This document shows, piece by piece, positions 8,409 through 16,480 of a stretch of 25,578 nt of DNA (the stretch's first letter is position 1; each line of letters starts with the position of its first letter). Source of the stretch: JBBPYR01 sp038199755 (GTDB lineage: Bacteria > Chloroflexota > Ktedonobacteria > Ktedonobacterales > Ktedonobacteraceae); the NCBI GenBank assembly GCA_038199755.1, contig JBBPYR010000139.1, forward strand, positions 1 to 25,578, read 5' to 3'. The position numbers were made by a program, and so were the translations under genes. The notes under the pieces are model-generated. The model was not told the origin of the DNA. It did no database searches and was given only the letters and a program-made list of their open reading frames with translations.

Positions 8409-9347
8409 ATGGCAACACCAGCAATGAAAGTCCCTCGCAACAAGCTCAGTATACGGGAACGCTTGGATTTGGGAAATGGCTTCATACCGTACTTGTTAAT
8501 ACTGCCTACTCTCCTGCTGATTCTGGTGTTGGCGGTCTTTCCTATCCTGGTTTCCTTCTGGCTCAGTCTGCTCGATAGCCTTCCTGTGCATAGCACCAAG
8601 TTTATTGGATTGACCAACTATGTTGAGTTATTTACTAGTAGTGATTTCCATAACTCAATGGGCACGACACTCGTCTTCACGACCTTCGCCGTCACCTTGG
8701 AGACGATCTTTGGTCTCTTGCTTGCCCTGCTCTTGAATGACACGTTTCCAGGCCGTAGCCTCGTGCAGGCCGCTATTCTGGTTCCGTGGGTCTTCCCATC
8801 CACGATCGCTGCGCAGATGTGGGCTCTGATGTACAATGACCGCACAGGCATCATCAGTTATCTCCTCCAGCAAATGCATATCCTCGCCCCTGGTAATACC
8901 ATCTTGGAGACGAATAATGGCATCATGCTTGCTGCCATCATCGCCGATGTGTGGAAAAACACCCCTTTTATCGCCATCATGCTGCTGGCAGGTCTTCAAG
9001 TCATCTCTCCTGAAATATATGAAGCGGCTGCCGTCGATGGAAGCACGCGCTTCCAACAATTTTGGGCGATTACCTTGCCTATGCTCAATGGGCCGATGAC
9101 CATTGCGTTACTCTTCCGCACCCTCACTTCCTTGGGTGTGTTTGATCTCTTCTATATTCTGGGTGGCAATCAAGTGCAAAGCATGGCCTCGTTCTCGTAT
9201 AATTACATGTTTAGTCGTACCACCTTCGACTTTGCTCCCGGAGTGGCAGTTGCTGTTCTGCTGTTTGTGATTATCGTTGGTCAGGTGGCGTATCGTTTTT
9301 CTGCCATGATGATTGTCCTCAAAGGTTTCTTAAAGAGACCTTGGTAG
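8409..9347 (+). CDS. ABC sugar-type transporter permease (MalF/UgpA-like)
   Basis: An inner-membrane permease subunit of 312 residues with about six hydrophobic segments, the first near residues 18-45 (LLILPTLLLILVLAVFPILV). The ATPase-docking EAA loop is present near residues 200-225: EAAAVDGSTRFQQFWAITLP, with the spaced G and I-x-LP. The frame is open from 8301, but ATG 8409 has AAGGAG 8 nt upstream and gives a normal N-terminus; 8301 falls in the promoter -10 box. The usual MalG-type second permease and ATPase are not beside it. The only partner in view is the convergent solute-binding protein, so the rest must come from elsewhere. Sugar is the likeliest class of substrate. Confidence 0.88.
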   Translation: MATPAMKVPRNKLSIRERLDLGNGFIPYLLILPTLLLILVLAVFPILVSFWLSLLDSLPVHSTKFIGLTNYVELFTSSDFHNSMGTTLVFTTFAVTLETIFGLLLALLLNDTFPGRSLVQAAILVPWVFPSTIAAQMWALMYNDRTGIISYLLQQMHILAPGNTILETNNGIMLAAIIADVWKNTPFIAIMLLAGLQVISPEIYEAAAVDGSTRFQQFWAITLPMLNGPMTIALLFRTLTSLGVFDLFYILGGNQVQSMASFSYNYMFSRTTFDFAPGVAVAVLLFVIIVGQVAYRFSAMMIVLKGFLKRPW

Positions 9348-9369
9348 TGGTTCACTTTCATAAGAACCT

Positions 9370-10716
9370 TCATGTTCGGGCTATGATTGTCTGCAAGTCC
9401 GCTTGTAAAGCTCTTAGGGCATTGGCGGGACTCGTTTGTTTTGTGAGTGCTTGATGGATATGCATCTGAATTGCGGTTGACAGATCTGAATAGATGGGAG
9501 AGAGGGGACGTGTGAAAGCATTAGAGAAGATAGGCTTGAGGTGTTTGACCATCGGAAGCGCGGCCACCATCTCGGCGTCCTCATAGACGCTTTGTAATGT
9601 CGCAAAGCGTGAGCGCGAGCGCATCAAGATTTTCTGAACGTCAGCTCCCAATAGATAATGAACGAATGTCCATGAGGCATCAATGTTCTGTGAGAAGGCA
9701 TTAATGCCCAGATCCCAGCCGCCGACGCAGGAGTGCCCTTTGGTGTTGTTGCCGCTCGCGAGCGTGGAAGAGACAGCAAAAGAGCCTACCACATTTGCTG
9801 TTTTCGTAGCGAGGCTGACTGCATCGGCTCCCCAATTGCGCATAAACGCGGCTTGCCCGGCTTCCCATTCAGCGTATACTGAGTCTTCTGGGTCTGCTAT
9901 CCAGGTGGTGGTGAGAGAACTTGGTGAAATGGTATCTACCCAACTGACCATCTCGGTCAGTGCTTGTAGTGCTTCTGGACTGTTCACGGTGACTTGCTTA
10001 GGGTTGGTCTTGTCCAAGATTGCTCCACCGTATCCAGATAAGACCTCGACGAAGTTACATACCAAGCCCTCGTACTGTTGCCCTTGCCAGATGTATCCAT
10101 ACGGAACGTGGGCCAATGCACCCTGGGCTAGCGAAGCCATCTGCTCCCATATGGTAGGAGTCATCGCGATCAGATTACTACGTGTGTAAAGAAGCCCTGC
10201 ATCCGTGGTGAAGGGCACGGCCCACAGTTTTCCATCATAGGTACACGTTTGTAGTGCTCCTGGAAAATACTGCATGCGCTCACTCAGCGACCATTTTCCC
10301 TCTACAGGGACAAGCCAGCCAGCCGCACCAAATTCAATAGGCCAGACAACATCCAGAGAGATGATATCGCTGGTATGGGCGCGAGCGTGAAACATCAGGC
10401 TGTAGGAGAAGCGTAAGGTAGTTCTTCCCTCAATATAGGTGACGTGAATGCCATCTTTGTTGGTCTTGTTGAAGGTGTCCACGAGTGTTTTGTAAAGTGA
10501 AGAGACACCTGCTTCACTGGTCCAGACGATGTTGGTTGCAGCACCATTCCCGTGGGTGCTGTTCGAGGAGCCAGCGCAGGCTTCGAGAAGAGAGACGGCG
10601 GCACTACTGCTTAATCCGAGCTGAAGCGCAGTTTCGAGAAAGCGACGACGCGTCATGCGTCCGGCCCTTATTTTCTGCAGGTTTTCGTCGAGGAGTTCGC
10701 GCTGTTCCACAAGCAT
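9370..10716 (-). CDS. Extracellular solute-binding protein, Tat/lipoprotein type
   Basis: The binding subunit of an ABC importer, 448 residues, of the family-1 (maltose-binding-like) kind. The start is ATG 10716, with AAAGGAGCAC before it. An upstream in-frame ATG at 10824 is too close to the promoter boxes to be plausible. The N-terminus carries a twin-arginine motif TRRRFLETA (residues 22-30), a hydrophobic stretch, and a lipobox LLEAC (C47) followed by a Ser/Gly-rich linker. It is therefore probably exported folded and lipid-anchored outside the membrane. Conserved elements such as WAVPFTTDAGLLYTR and AFMRNWG fit the family. It faces the permease gene tail to tail across 22 bp, an unusual arrangement for an importer. 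Confidence 0.87.
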   Translation of the reverse strand: MLVEQRELLDENLQKIRAGRMTRRRFLETALQLGLSSSAAVSLLEACAGSSNSTHGNGAATNIVWTSEAGVSSLYKTLVDTFNKTNKDGIHVTYIEGRTTLRFSYSLMFHARAHTSDIISLDVVWPIEFGAAGWLVPVEGKWSLSERMQYFPGALQTCTYDGKLWAVPFTTDAGLLYTRSNLIAMTPTIWEQMASLAQGALAHVPYGYIWQGQQYEGLVCNFVEVLSGYGGAILDKTNPKQVTVNSPEALQALTEMVSWVDTISPSSLTTTWIADPEDSVYAEWEAGQAAFMRNWGADAVSLATKTANVVGSFAVSSTLASGNNTKGHSCVGGWDLGINAFSQNIDASWTFVHYLLGADVQKILMRSRSRFATLQSVYEDAEMVAALPMVKHLKPIFSNAFTRPLSPIYSDLSTAIQMHIHQALTKQTSPANALRALQADLQTIIART

Positions 10717-10829
10717 GAGGTGTGCTCCTTTCATTTTCCTTTTGACCGAAAGAGCATTTCCTGCTCTCATCACTCCAGAAGATGCTGCTCGTGGAGGATA
10801 TAGCAGTATGCAATATAATTTCATTGTAT

Positions 10830-10858
10830 TTTATAACATATTGCTATTCTCCTGTCAA
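10830..10858 (-). promoter_or_regulatory. Sigma-70 promoter for the solute-binding protein gene
   Basis: Read on the minus strand, TTGACA (10853-10858) and TATAAA (10830-10835) are separated by exactly 17 bp. The ATG at 10716 is about 115 bp downstream, which leaves a long leader. Confidence 0.75.
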
Positions 10859-10898
10859 GGGCAGCAAAATCTTGGAGGTTACATGATGAACCTGTTTA

Positions 10899-10927
10899 TT
10901 GAACTACTAATACGGTTCTGCTATACT
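10899..10927 (+). promoter_or_regulatory. Sigma-70 promoter for the FAD dehydrogenase gene
   Basis: TTGAAC (10899-10904) and TATACT (10922-10927) lie 17 bp apart, 69 bp before the ATG at 10996. It is back to back with the promoter of the binding-protein gene, so one regulator could reach both. Confidence 0.65.
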
Positions 10928-10995
10928 CGTCGCGTGGCCAAGATCACCACATAGGGATAATAAAAATCACCGAAAGGCTATAAGGTAAGGTACAG

Positions 10996-12651
10996 ATGAA
11001 AGAGGAAGCTGATGTGATTGTGGTGGGGGCTGGCCTGGCAGGGCTGGTCGCCACAGCAGAGCTTATTGATGCGGGACGACACGTGCTGCTATTGGAGCAG
11101 GAGCCAGAGGCATCGCTGGGAGGACAAGCGTTTTGGTCCTTTGGAGGCTTGTTCTTTGTCAACTCGCCGGAGCAACGGCGTCTGGGCATTCATGATTCCT
11201 ATGAATTGGCGTGGCAGGACTGGTCGGGCAGCGCGGGCTTTGATCGAGACGAAGACCATTGGCCGCGTCTGTGGGCGCAGGCCTATGTCGCCTTTGCCGC
11301 AGGCGAGAAATATTCCTGGCTACGTGAGCAGGGGCTACGTGCGTTTCCAGTGGTGCAATGGGCGGAGCGCGGCGGCTATCTTGCGAGTGGCTATGGCAAT
11401 TCGGTGCCGCGCTTTCATGTCACCTGGGGTACGGGTCCAGGGGTCATCGAGCCATTTGTGCGACGCGTCCGTGAAGGTGAGCGGCAAGGGCTGGTGAAGT
11501 TGCGTTTTCGCCATCGCGTCACGGCACTGTCCATGAATGCTGGCATCGTGGATGGCGTTGAGGGTGAGGTATTGGAGCCGAGCAGCGTTGAGCGGGGTGC
11601 GTCGAGTTCACGGACCACCGTTGAAGCGTTTCAGTTCAAAGCGCAAGCGGTGATCGTGACATCGGGTGGTATTGGGGGCAACCATGATCTGGTGCGCCGC
11701 AACTGGCCGCAACGTATGGGGCCAGCACCCAAACACTTGATTTCGGGGGTGCCCGACCACGTTGATGGCTACATGCAGGGAGTCGTGGCGGCGAATGGGG
11801 GAGACCTCATCAATGCTGATCGCATGTGGCATTACCCCGAGGGCATTCACAACTACGCCCCGATCTGGAGCCGCCATGCAATTCGTATTTTGAGTGGACC
11901 ATCTCCGTTGTGGCTGGATGCACGCGGGCATCGCTTGCCAATACCGCTGTTCCCAGGCTTCGATACGCTGGGAGCACTGCAACACATCACTACAACAGGC
12001 TATGATTATTCCTGGTTTTTGCTCAATCAGCGCATCATTGCACGCGAGTTTGCCCTTTCCGGCTCAGAGCAGAACCCTGATTTGACGGGTCGCAGCATTC
12101 CCAGGGTGCTCAGCCGCGTGCTGCCGGGAGCTCCTGGCCCCATCGAAGCCTTCAAAAAGCGGGGCGTGGATTTTCTGGTGCAACGGAGCCTATCTAAGCT
12201 GGTACAGGCGATGAATGAACTGGCGGGCGAAGCTTTGATTGACGCCAGCGAAGTGGAGCGCGAGATTGTTGCGCGTGATCGCGAGATCCGCCATCCTTTC
12301 AGTAAGGACGCGCAGGTGATCGCCATTCGTGGGGCGCGTGCCTTTGTGGGGGATCGGCTCATACGCGTGGCGAAGCCACATCGCCTGCTCGATCCTGCCG
12401 CAGGTCCCTTAATTGCCGTGCGGCTCTCCATTCTCACACGCAAAACTCTGGGTGGCCTGAAGACCGATCTTGAGGGGCGCGTGCTGCAAGCCGACGATCA
12501 GCCCATTCCCGGCCTGTATGCAGCTGGTGAGGTGGCTGGCTTCGGCGGCGGCGGCATGCACGGCTACCGTGCCCTAGAGGGAACCTTTCTTGGTGGCTGC
12601 CTCTTCTCTGGTCGCACCGCCGGGAGAGCCGTTGCCAAAGCGATCATCTGA
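10996..12651 (+). CDS. FAD-binding dehydrogenase (COG3573 / 3-ketosteroid-dehydrogenase-like)
   Basis: A flavoprotein of 551 residues in the fumarate-reductase/KstD-like superfamily. The dinucleotide-binding motif VIVVGAGLAGLVATAELIDAG is at residues 7-27, ending in the acidic LLLEQE. GGQAFWSFGG near residues 41-51 and the C-terminal FAD contact GLYAAGEVAGFGGGGMHGYR near 504-523 are strong family marks. KALEGTFLGG-like ALEGTFLGGCLFSGRTAGRA closes the protein. Relatives are annotated as FAD-binding dehydrogenases and described as KstD-like; the true substrate is not known to me. It is monocistronic here, with an AAGG-rich leader before ATG 10996. Confidence 0.88.
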   Translation: MKEEADVIVVGAGLAGLVATAELIDAGRHVLLLEQEPEASLGGQAFWSFGGLFFVNSPEQRRLGIHDSYELAWQDWSGSAGFDRDEDHWPRLWAQAYVAFAAGEKYSWLREQGLRAFPVVQWAERGGYLASGYGNSVPRFHVTWGTGPGVIEPFVRRVREGERQGLVKLRFRHRVTALSMNAGIVDGVEGEVLEPSSVERGASSSRTTVEAFQFKAQAVIVTSGGIGGNHDLVRRNWPQRMGPAPKHLISGVPDHVDGYMQGVVAANGGDLINADRMWHYPEGIHNYAPIWSRHAIRILSGPSPLWLDARGHRLPIPLFPGFDTLGALQHITTTGYDYSWFLLNQRIIAREFALSGSEQNPDLTGRSIPRVLSRVLPGAPGPIEAFKKRGVDFLVQRSLSKLVQAMNELAGEALIDASEVEREIVARDREIRHPFSKDAQVIAIRGARAFVGDRLIRVAKPHRLLDPAAGPLIAVRLSILTRKTLGGLKTDLEGRVLQADDQPIPGLYAAGEVAGFGGGGMHGYRALEGTFLGGCLFSGRTAGRAVAKAII

Positions 12652-12700
12652 GCAAATAACGCGCTCGCAGTCTCAAGACCACGCTCACAGGACTGAGGTG

Positions 12701-12760
12701 TTTATCCCAGATAAAAGCTGTGCGAAAAAGCTCTGCGGTAGGTGTGTTCGAGCAGAGTTA
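12701..12760. repeat. Weak hairpins after the FAD dehydrogenase gene
   Basis: TTTATC-cca-GATAAA (12701-12715) and CTCTGC...GCAGAG about 20 bp further on are the only structures in 12652-12812. Neither has a T-run, so terminator function is uncertain. No reading frame here looks like a gene. Confidence 0.3.
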
Positions 12761-12812
12761 GGGTGCTTCCTGAGTATTCTTCTGCTTGTGATAGAATAGA
12801 GTGAAATCTAAC

Positions 12813-12899
12813 AATGGTGAGGGCGTTTCAGAGCTCAGATGAGCAGAGCATTCTCGTTTGCTCAAGAGCTTTTGAGGGGTAGGAAACGCCCTCACCATT
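12813..12899. repeat. 17-bp perfect inverted repeat with 53-bp core
   Basis: AATGGTGAGGGCGTTTC (12813-12829) is repeated as its exact complement at 12883-12899. The total of 87 bp recalls a miniature inverted-repeat element or a long stem-loop. It lies right before the ilvD remnant. I see no clear target-site duplication: the flanks are TAAC and TTGAC. The core contains TCAGATGAGCAGAGC (12835-12849), nearly the same as 16281-16295. Confidence 0.7.
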
Positions 12900-12981
12900 T
12901 GACATATTGCTACTGTGGGAGGAATATTTCAAATGAGCTCTAGTAATTATAAGCACAAACAAGACACCCCATTTATTTCCG

Positions 12982-13362
12982 AAAATCCTGGTAGACGTTG
13001 CTATTGCCATGGGAGGATCAACCAATGTCGTGCTTCATGCACCGGAAATTGCCAGGGCAGCAGGATTGGATTTCTGGAACGATGTCATCACGCAAAAAGA
13101 ATTTAATGCTCCAGAAGCCTATCTCGGAGGGCCAATCGCGTGCGTAGAAAACGGCGATACCATCACGATTGACTTGAACACAGACAGCATTGACTGTACT
13201 GAATTGCAAGATATCGAAACAGCAACAAAACGTTTCAATCAATGGCAGCAAGCAGTAAAAGGAAACGGGGGCATCCATCCTCATGCAGCAAAAGTAGAAA
13301 ATAGATTACTAAAACGCATGCGTGCCACCGCACGACCAGCTTTACAGGGTGGCGGAATGTGA
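12982..13362 (+). pseudogene. ilvD: IlvD/Edd-family dehydratase remnant with large in-frame deletion
   Basis: The frame reads ILVDVAIAMGGSTNVVLHAPEIARAAG and continues DFWNDVITQKEFN. This is the middle of an iron-sulfur dihydroxy-acid dehydratase-type protein (GGSTN motif). It then jumps at about 13105-13115 to APEAYLGGPIACVENGDTI and runs to a normal family C-terminus, RMRATARPALQGGGM, plus stop. About 200 residues between these blocks are missing, and so is the whole N-terminal half; a TGA closes the frame at 12934-12936. About 127 residues remain of an expected 560-580. The subgroup looks like the sugar-acid/IlvD-Edd dehydratases rather than housekeeping IlvD. It cannot bind the cluster, because the Cys-bearing N-terminal parts are gone. 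Confidence 0.85.
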
Positions 13363-13444
13363 TTTGCTCCTTTTTGGTGAAAAGGAACTCTAACACAGTG
13401 ATATACTTGTAAGGGCTAGAAGCGAAACATTGTAAGAGACGGCG

Positions 13445-14080
13445 GTGAAAGCATTGGCGGCACATCTAGAGAAACGACGCTATAGCATTGAACAATACAT
13501 CACGCTATTGCAGAACACTGAGCAACGGTTAGAGTACGATCATGGCCACATTTATGCCATGGCAGGCAGTAGTGCTAATCATGCTACCATCTCTGCCAAC
13601 ATGTGGCGTGTGTTAGACGATGCTTTGGGAGAAGAGACGATGTGCCGCGCCTACATGGTGGAGCGTGTGGTGCGCCTTACTCCTGATGTCATGGTCATGC
13701 CGGATGTCGTCGTAACCTGCGCGGAGGCCGATCAGGGCGAGGCGTTTTTTCTGGACACACCACAAATCGTGGTTAAGGTGCTTTCCAAAAGCACTGAAGC
13801 CAAGGACCGTACTTATAAATTGCTGCGCTATCAGGCAAAGCTGAGCATCCAGGAAATTGTGCTGATTAGCCAATATGTGCAACACATTGAAGTCATTACG
13901 CGTACGACATCCGGGTGGGACTATCAGGAGTACGGGCACGAAGAAGCATTTCTGCTTGTAAGCCTAGCTATCACCATTCGAGTCGCTGATGTGTATCGGC
14001 GGCTCTCCATTCCTCACGAAAAACGCACACTGCTACCCCTTGAAATTATTGAGCCAGCCGATGAGCAAGAAGAGACTTGA
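13445..14080 (+). CDS. Uma2-family (DUF820) putative endonuclease, atypical active site
   Basis: A PD-(D/E)xK-fold protein of 211 residues, of a type abundant in cyanobacteria and Chloroflexota and of unknown cellular role. Seen: RLEYDHGHIYAMAGSSANHATISANMW near residues 28-54, MPDVVV (D87) near 85-90, then QIVVKVLSKSTEAKDRTYK near 107-125. In the family the VVEVLS segment normally carries the catalytic Glu. Here Lys (K111) is at that place, so nuclease activity may be lost. The start is GTG 13445 with only a weak purine-rich leader. A TATACT-like box at 13402-13407 may belong to its promoter. It is flanked by the ilvD remnant and a long AT-rich gap. Confidence 0.8.
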   Translation: MKALAAHLEKRRYSIEQYITLLQNTEQRLEYDHGHIYAMAGSSANHATISANMWRVLDDALGEETMCRAYMVERVVRLTPDVMVMPDVVVTCAEADQGEAFFLDTPQIVVKVLSKSTEAKDRTYKLLRYQAKLSIQEIVLISQYVQHIEVITRTTSGWDYQEYGHEEAFLLVSLAITIRVADVYRRLSIPHEKRTLLPLEIIEPADEQEET

Positions 14081-14312
14081 GTCAAAGCTCTTGCAGACTA
14101 TGAATGATGGATGCAGAGGTAGGGTTAACTTTATTAAGAGTGGTTTTTCTTGTGTTTCTCCTCCTGGTGATATTCTTCTCCATCAAATGACGAGAATACG
14201 TGTGCTCATTTTCTCTCCCTTTCTAAAGAAAAGCCTCCTCTTGCTAGCTGTTCTCTATAGTACGTAAACGAAGATGAATTTGGTGACTTCTATGTGAGAT
14301 TTCCTTAAACGC

Positions 14313-14341
14313 TTGACATTTAATAAAAAATAATTTATATT
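14313..14341 (+). promoter_or_regulatory. Sigma-70 promoter for the GntR regulator
   Basis: TTGACA (14313-14318) and TATATT (14336-14341) are 17 bp apart in a very AT-rich stretch, 47 bp ahead of ATG 14389. The preceding 14081-14312 holds no supportable gene. Confidence 0.75.
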
Positions 14342-14388
14342 TTATTTATTCGTAAGAATTAGTAGCGAGAAAGCAGCATGACCATATC

Positions 14389-15111
14389 ATGAGTAGAGAC
14401 GTACCAGCAGAAACCGATAAACAGACTCAGGAGCAAGAGTTGTTGCTACCTCCAACGCGTGCGGATTGGGTAGAGCAGCAGTTGCGCCGCGATATCTTGT
14501 TCGGCAAGTTTGTACCTGGCGAGAAGTTGCTCGCGGCGGAATTGGCGAAACGCTATGCCGTGAGCCCAACACCGTTACGCGAGGCATTGCAGCGTCTTGG
14601 CACCGATGGCCTACTCGTGATGACGCCGCAGCGTGGGGTACGTGTTGCACCGCTTTCGCTACGTTCAGCACTGGAAATCTATGAGCTACGTTGTCTGCTT
14701 GAGCCGCTGGCTTTGCGCAAATCGCTGGAGAACGTCGATGATGCGTGGCGCGAACAGGTGCAGCAGGCATATGAACTCATCTTCACGATCACGAGTGACG
14801 AGCAGCACGAGGTGGTGGCTGCTGAAGAAGCCAATCGCGCCTTTCACCAGGCATTATACGCTCGCTGTCAGTCGCGCTGGTTGCTGAACATCGTGAGCAT
14901 GCTCTTCGATCACTGCATCCGTTATCGCTTCCTATCTTTCAATCAGCGTGGCGGCGGCGAGGGCATACAGAAAGAGCATCGCGCCATCTTCGAGGCTTGC
15001 ATGCGTGGAGACAGTGATGCTGCGGCTCTTGCCCTGGAGCAGCACATCCGAAGAACGCTGGTTAGCGTCGTCGCGGTCCTCAAAGCATCAGGCGTCCAAG
15101 AAGAAGCATAA
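14389..15111 (+). CDS. GntR-family transcriptional regulator, FadR/FCD subgroup
   Basis: A DNA-binding regulator of 240 residues. The winged helix is at about 26-90: DWVEQQLRRDILFGKFVPGEKL, then LAKRYAVSPTPLREALQRL (recognition helix) and GVRVAPLS. An all-helical FCD effector domain fills residues 95-228, with the usual E-L-R (YELRCLLEPLA) and a later His in HRAIFEA. FCD domains bind carboxylic acids, often with a metal held by Asp and His residues. The next genes are an FAH-family hydrolase and an MFS transporter, so it probably senses the acid they handle. The ribosome-binding site is weak. Confidence 0.88.
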   Translation: MSRDVPAETDKQTQEQELLLPPTRADWVEQQLRRDILFGKFVPGEKLLAAELAKRYAVSPTPLREALQRLGTDGLLVMTPQRGVRVAPLSLRSALEIYELRCLLEPLALRKSLENVDDAWREQVQQAYELIFTITSDEQHEVVAAEEANRAFHQALYARCQSRWLLNIVSMLFDHCIRYRFLSFNQRGGGEGIQKEHRAIFEACMRGDSDAAALALEQHIRRTLVSVVAVLKASGVQEEA

Positions 15112-15121
15112 TGGTTTGTCC

Positions 15122-15171
15122 CCCTGCGCGTTGAACGCGGCAGATATGTCCATCTCGCTTATAGCGCAGGG
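15122..15171. repeat. 8-bp inverted repeat after gntR
   Basis: CCCTGCGC (15122-15129) and GCGCAGGG (15164-15171) are perfect complements 34 nt apart, just beyond the GntR stop. It may form a loose stem that limits readthrough, but there is no T-run. Confidence 0.4.
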
Positions 15172-15224
15172 TAGTAAATGAACGTCATTATATTGCTACT
15201 GTCGTATTGTCATCCACATGTCCA

Positions 15225-15248
15225 TTCTAGAGTATGTCTGTTCTAGAG
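15225..15248. promoter_or_regulatory. Direct repeat TTCTAGAG x2 before the FAH gene
   Basis: TTCTAGAG occurs at 15225-15232 and 15241-15248, a 16-bp period, ending 8 bp before ATG 15256. Each contains the palindrome CTAG. It is a possible operator for the adjacent GntR protein, by position only. Confidence 0.3.
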
Positions 15249-15255
15249 AAAGAGA

Positions 15256-16260
15256 ATGATGAAACTAGGTCGCATAGCCCACCACGGCCCAGATGGAGTG
15301 TCGGCCCGTCTGGTTGCCGTACAACCAGAGGCACAGCGTGTGATTGACCTTGCTACCGCAGAGCGTCTGCGGCTTCAAACGCTGGGGGCAAGCGAAGGTG
15401 CTGCGTTACGCGTGGCAACTGCGCTGTTTCCGGCTAGCATGACGGCGGCACTCGCTCTGGGAGAAGAGTTTTTGGCGGCGGCACGGCGGGCCAGTGATAA
15501 TGCTACTGCCCAAGCCGTCTTGCCACTCACGGACGTACACTTGCTCCCGCCGCTTGACCCGCCGCTTCTGCGTGACTTTCTGGCCTTTGGACAGCATATT
15601 CGTAACGCCAGTGCGCGCTTCGGACAGACGCCAGCGGAAGAGCTTTTTAGAAGACCCATATACTACAAGGGCAACTCCACCACGATGATTGGACATGAGG
15701 CGGACGTGCCCTGGCCTAACTACACCAATCATATGGACTATGAGCTTGAATTAGGCTTGGTGATTGGCAAAACTGGGCGCAATTTGACTCCTGATGAAGC
15801 TCTGACGCATCTTTTCGGCGTGACTATTTTCAATGATTTCAGTGCGCGCGATATTCAGGGGCTAGAGATGGGAGCTGGTTTTGGTCCAGCCAAAGGGAAA
15901 GATTTTGCCAGTGCTATCGGACCCTGGATCACCACGCGTGACGAATTGGACCTGGGACACCTCACCATGATTGCTCGTGTCAACGGCACAGAGTGGAGCC
16001 ATAACTCTAGCGAGACAATCACCTGGACTATCGAAGAACTGATTGCTTATGCCTCCAAAGGCGAGACCTTGCAAGCGGGGGAACTCATCGGCACTGGCAC
16101 GGTTGGTTTAGGCTGTGGCCTCGAACTGGGGAAACAGCTGCAACCGGGCGATGTCGTCGAGCTTGAAGTGGAGGGCATCGGCATCTTGCGTAATCGGATC
16201 GGTCAACCTGAAGCACGTGGCTGGGAACCCACGGCACGCTATTCCTTGCAGACTCCCTGA
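15256..16260 (+). CDS. Fumarylacetoacetate hydrolase (FAH) family protein
   Basis: A metal-dependent enzyme of 334 residues acting on beta-diketo or acylpyruvate-type acids, by hydrolysis, decarboxylation or isomerisation. The FAH core is clear: DFLAFGQHIRNA near residue 108, PIYYKGN near 132, MDYELELGLVIGK near 160-172 (two metal-ligand Glu), FNDFSARDIQ near 193-202 (ligand Asp), and GKDFASAIGPWI near 213-224. The N-terminal 100 residues are a poorly conserved lid, common in longer members. Two ATGs lie in tandem at 15256 and 15259. It sits between the GntR regulator and an MFS carrier, which fits a small aromatic- or keto-acid degradation module. Confidence 0.9.
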   Translation: MMKLGRIAHHGPDGVSARLVAVQPEAQRVIDLATAERLRLQTLGASEGAALRVATALFPASMTAALALGEEFLAAARRASDNATAQAVLPLTDVHLLPPLDPPLLRDFLAFGQHIRNASARFGQTPAEELFRRPIYYKGNSTTMIGHEADVPWPNYTNHMDYELELGLVIGKTGRNLTPDEALTHLFGVTIFNDFSARDIQGLEMGAGFGPAKGKDFASAIGPWITTRDELDLGHLTMIARVNGTEWSHNSSETITWTIEELIAYASKGETLQAGELIGTGTVGLGCGLELGKQLQPGDVVELEVEGIGILRNRIGQPEARGWEPTARYSLQTP

Positions 16261-16277
16261 GCGAAGCGATCTCCTCT

Positions 16278-16322
16278 CAGTCAGATGAGCAAAGCTAGCT
16301 GCGGGAGCAGCGTTTCTGACTG
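16278..16322. repeat. Branched palindromic repeat, copy 1
   Basis: The outer stem CAGTCAGA/TCTGACTG (16278-16285, 16315-16322) encloses TG, a small hairpin AGC-aaa-GCT (16288-16296), a single A, a hairpin GCTGC-ggga-GCAGC (16298-16311) and GTT. The same skeleton appears at 25521-25576 with different but still paired stems. It lies in the FAH-MFS gap. Confidence 0.7.
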
Positions 16323-16323
16323 T

Positions 16324-16385
16324 CTTCCAAGCAGACGCGATAGCGTTGTTGGGAGTCTGAATAGCAAGCTATGGCTTTTCGCCAG
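16324..16385. repeat. Run of mini-hairpins in the FAH-MFS gap
   Basis: Directly after copy 1 come ACGC-gata-GCGT (16335-16346), nested in an imperfect CTTCCAA/TTGGGAG stem (16324-16330, 16349-16355), then ATAGC-aa-GCTAT and TGGC-ttttc-GCCA. The last has a T-rich loop but no T tail. The gata loop is shared with copy 2 of the branched repeat. 16386-16465 shows nothing more. Confidence 0.55.
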
Positions 16386-16480
16386 CTCAGTAAAAAATGG
16401 AGACTGAATGGTTCAGTTTCTACACGGTGTGAGTCGCGGATGATGTCGTCCGGAACGGCTCGCAGAAAGGTACAGGCCCT

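Noticed and set aside
10883..10954. 23-codon frame with a good GGAGG ribosome site
   Set aside because: It overlaps the -35 and -10 boxes of the FAD dehydrogenase promoter, so it would be cut by that promoter's own start site. Its product (MMNLFIELLIRFCYTRR...) matches nothing known to me.
12027..12443. Long antisense frame within the FAD dehydrogenase gene
   Set aside because: It is a shadow of a strongly recognised coding gene, with Arg/Ser-rich low-meaning composition. Similar antisense frames over the hyu and LLM genes were dropped for the same reason.
16278..16385. CRISPR-like array in the FAH-MFS gap
   Set aside because: The hairpins differ in sequence and spacing. No identical repeats separated by constant-length spacers exist.
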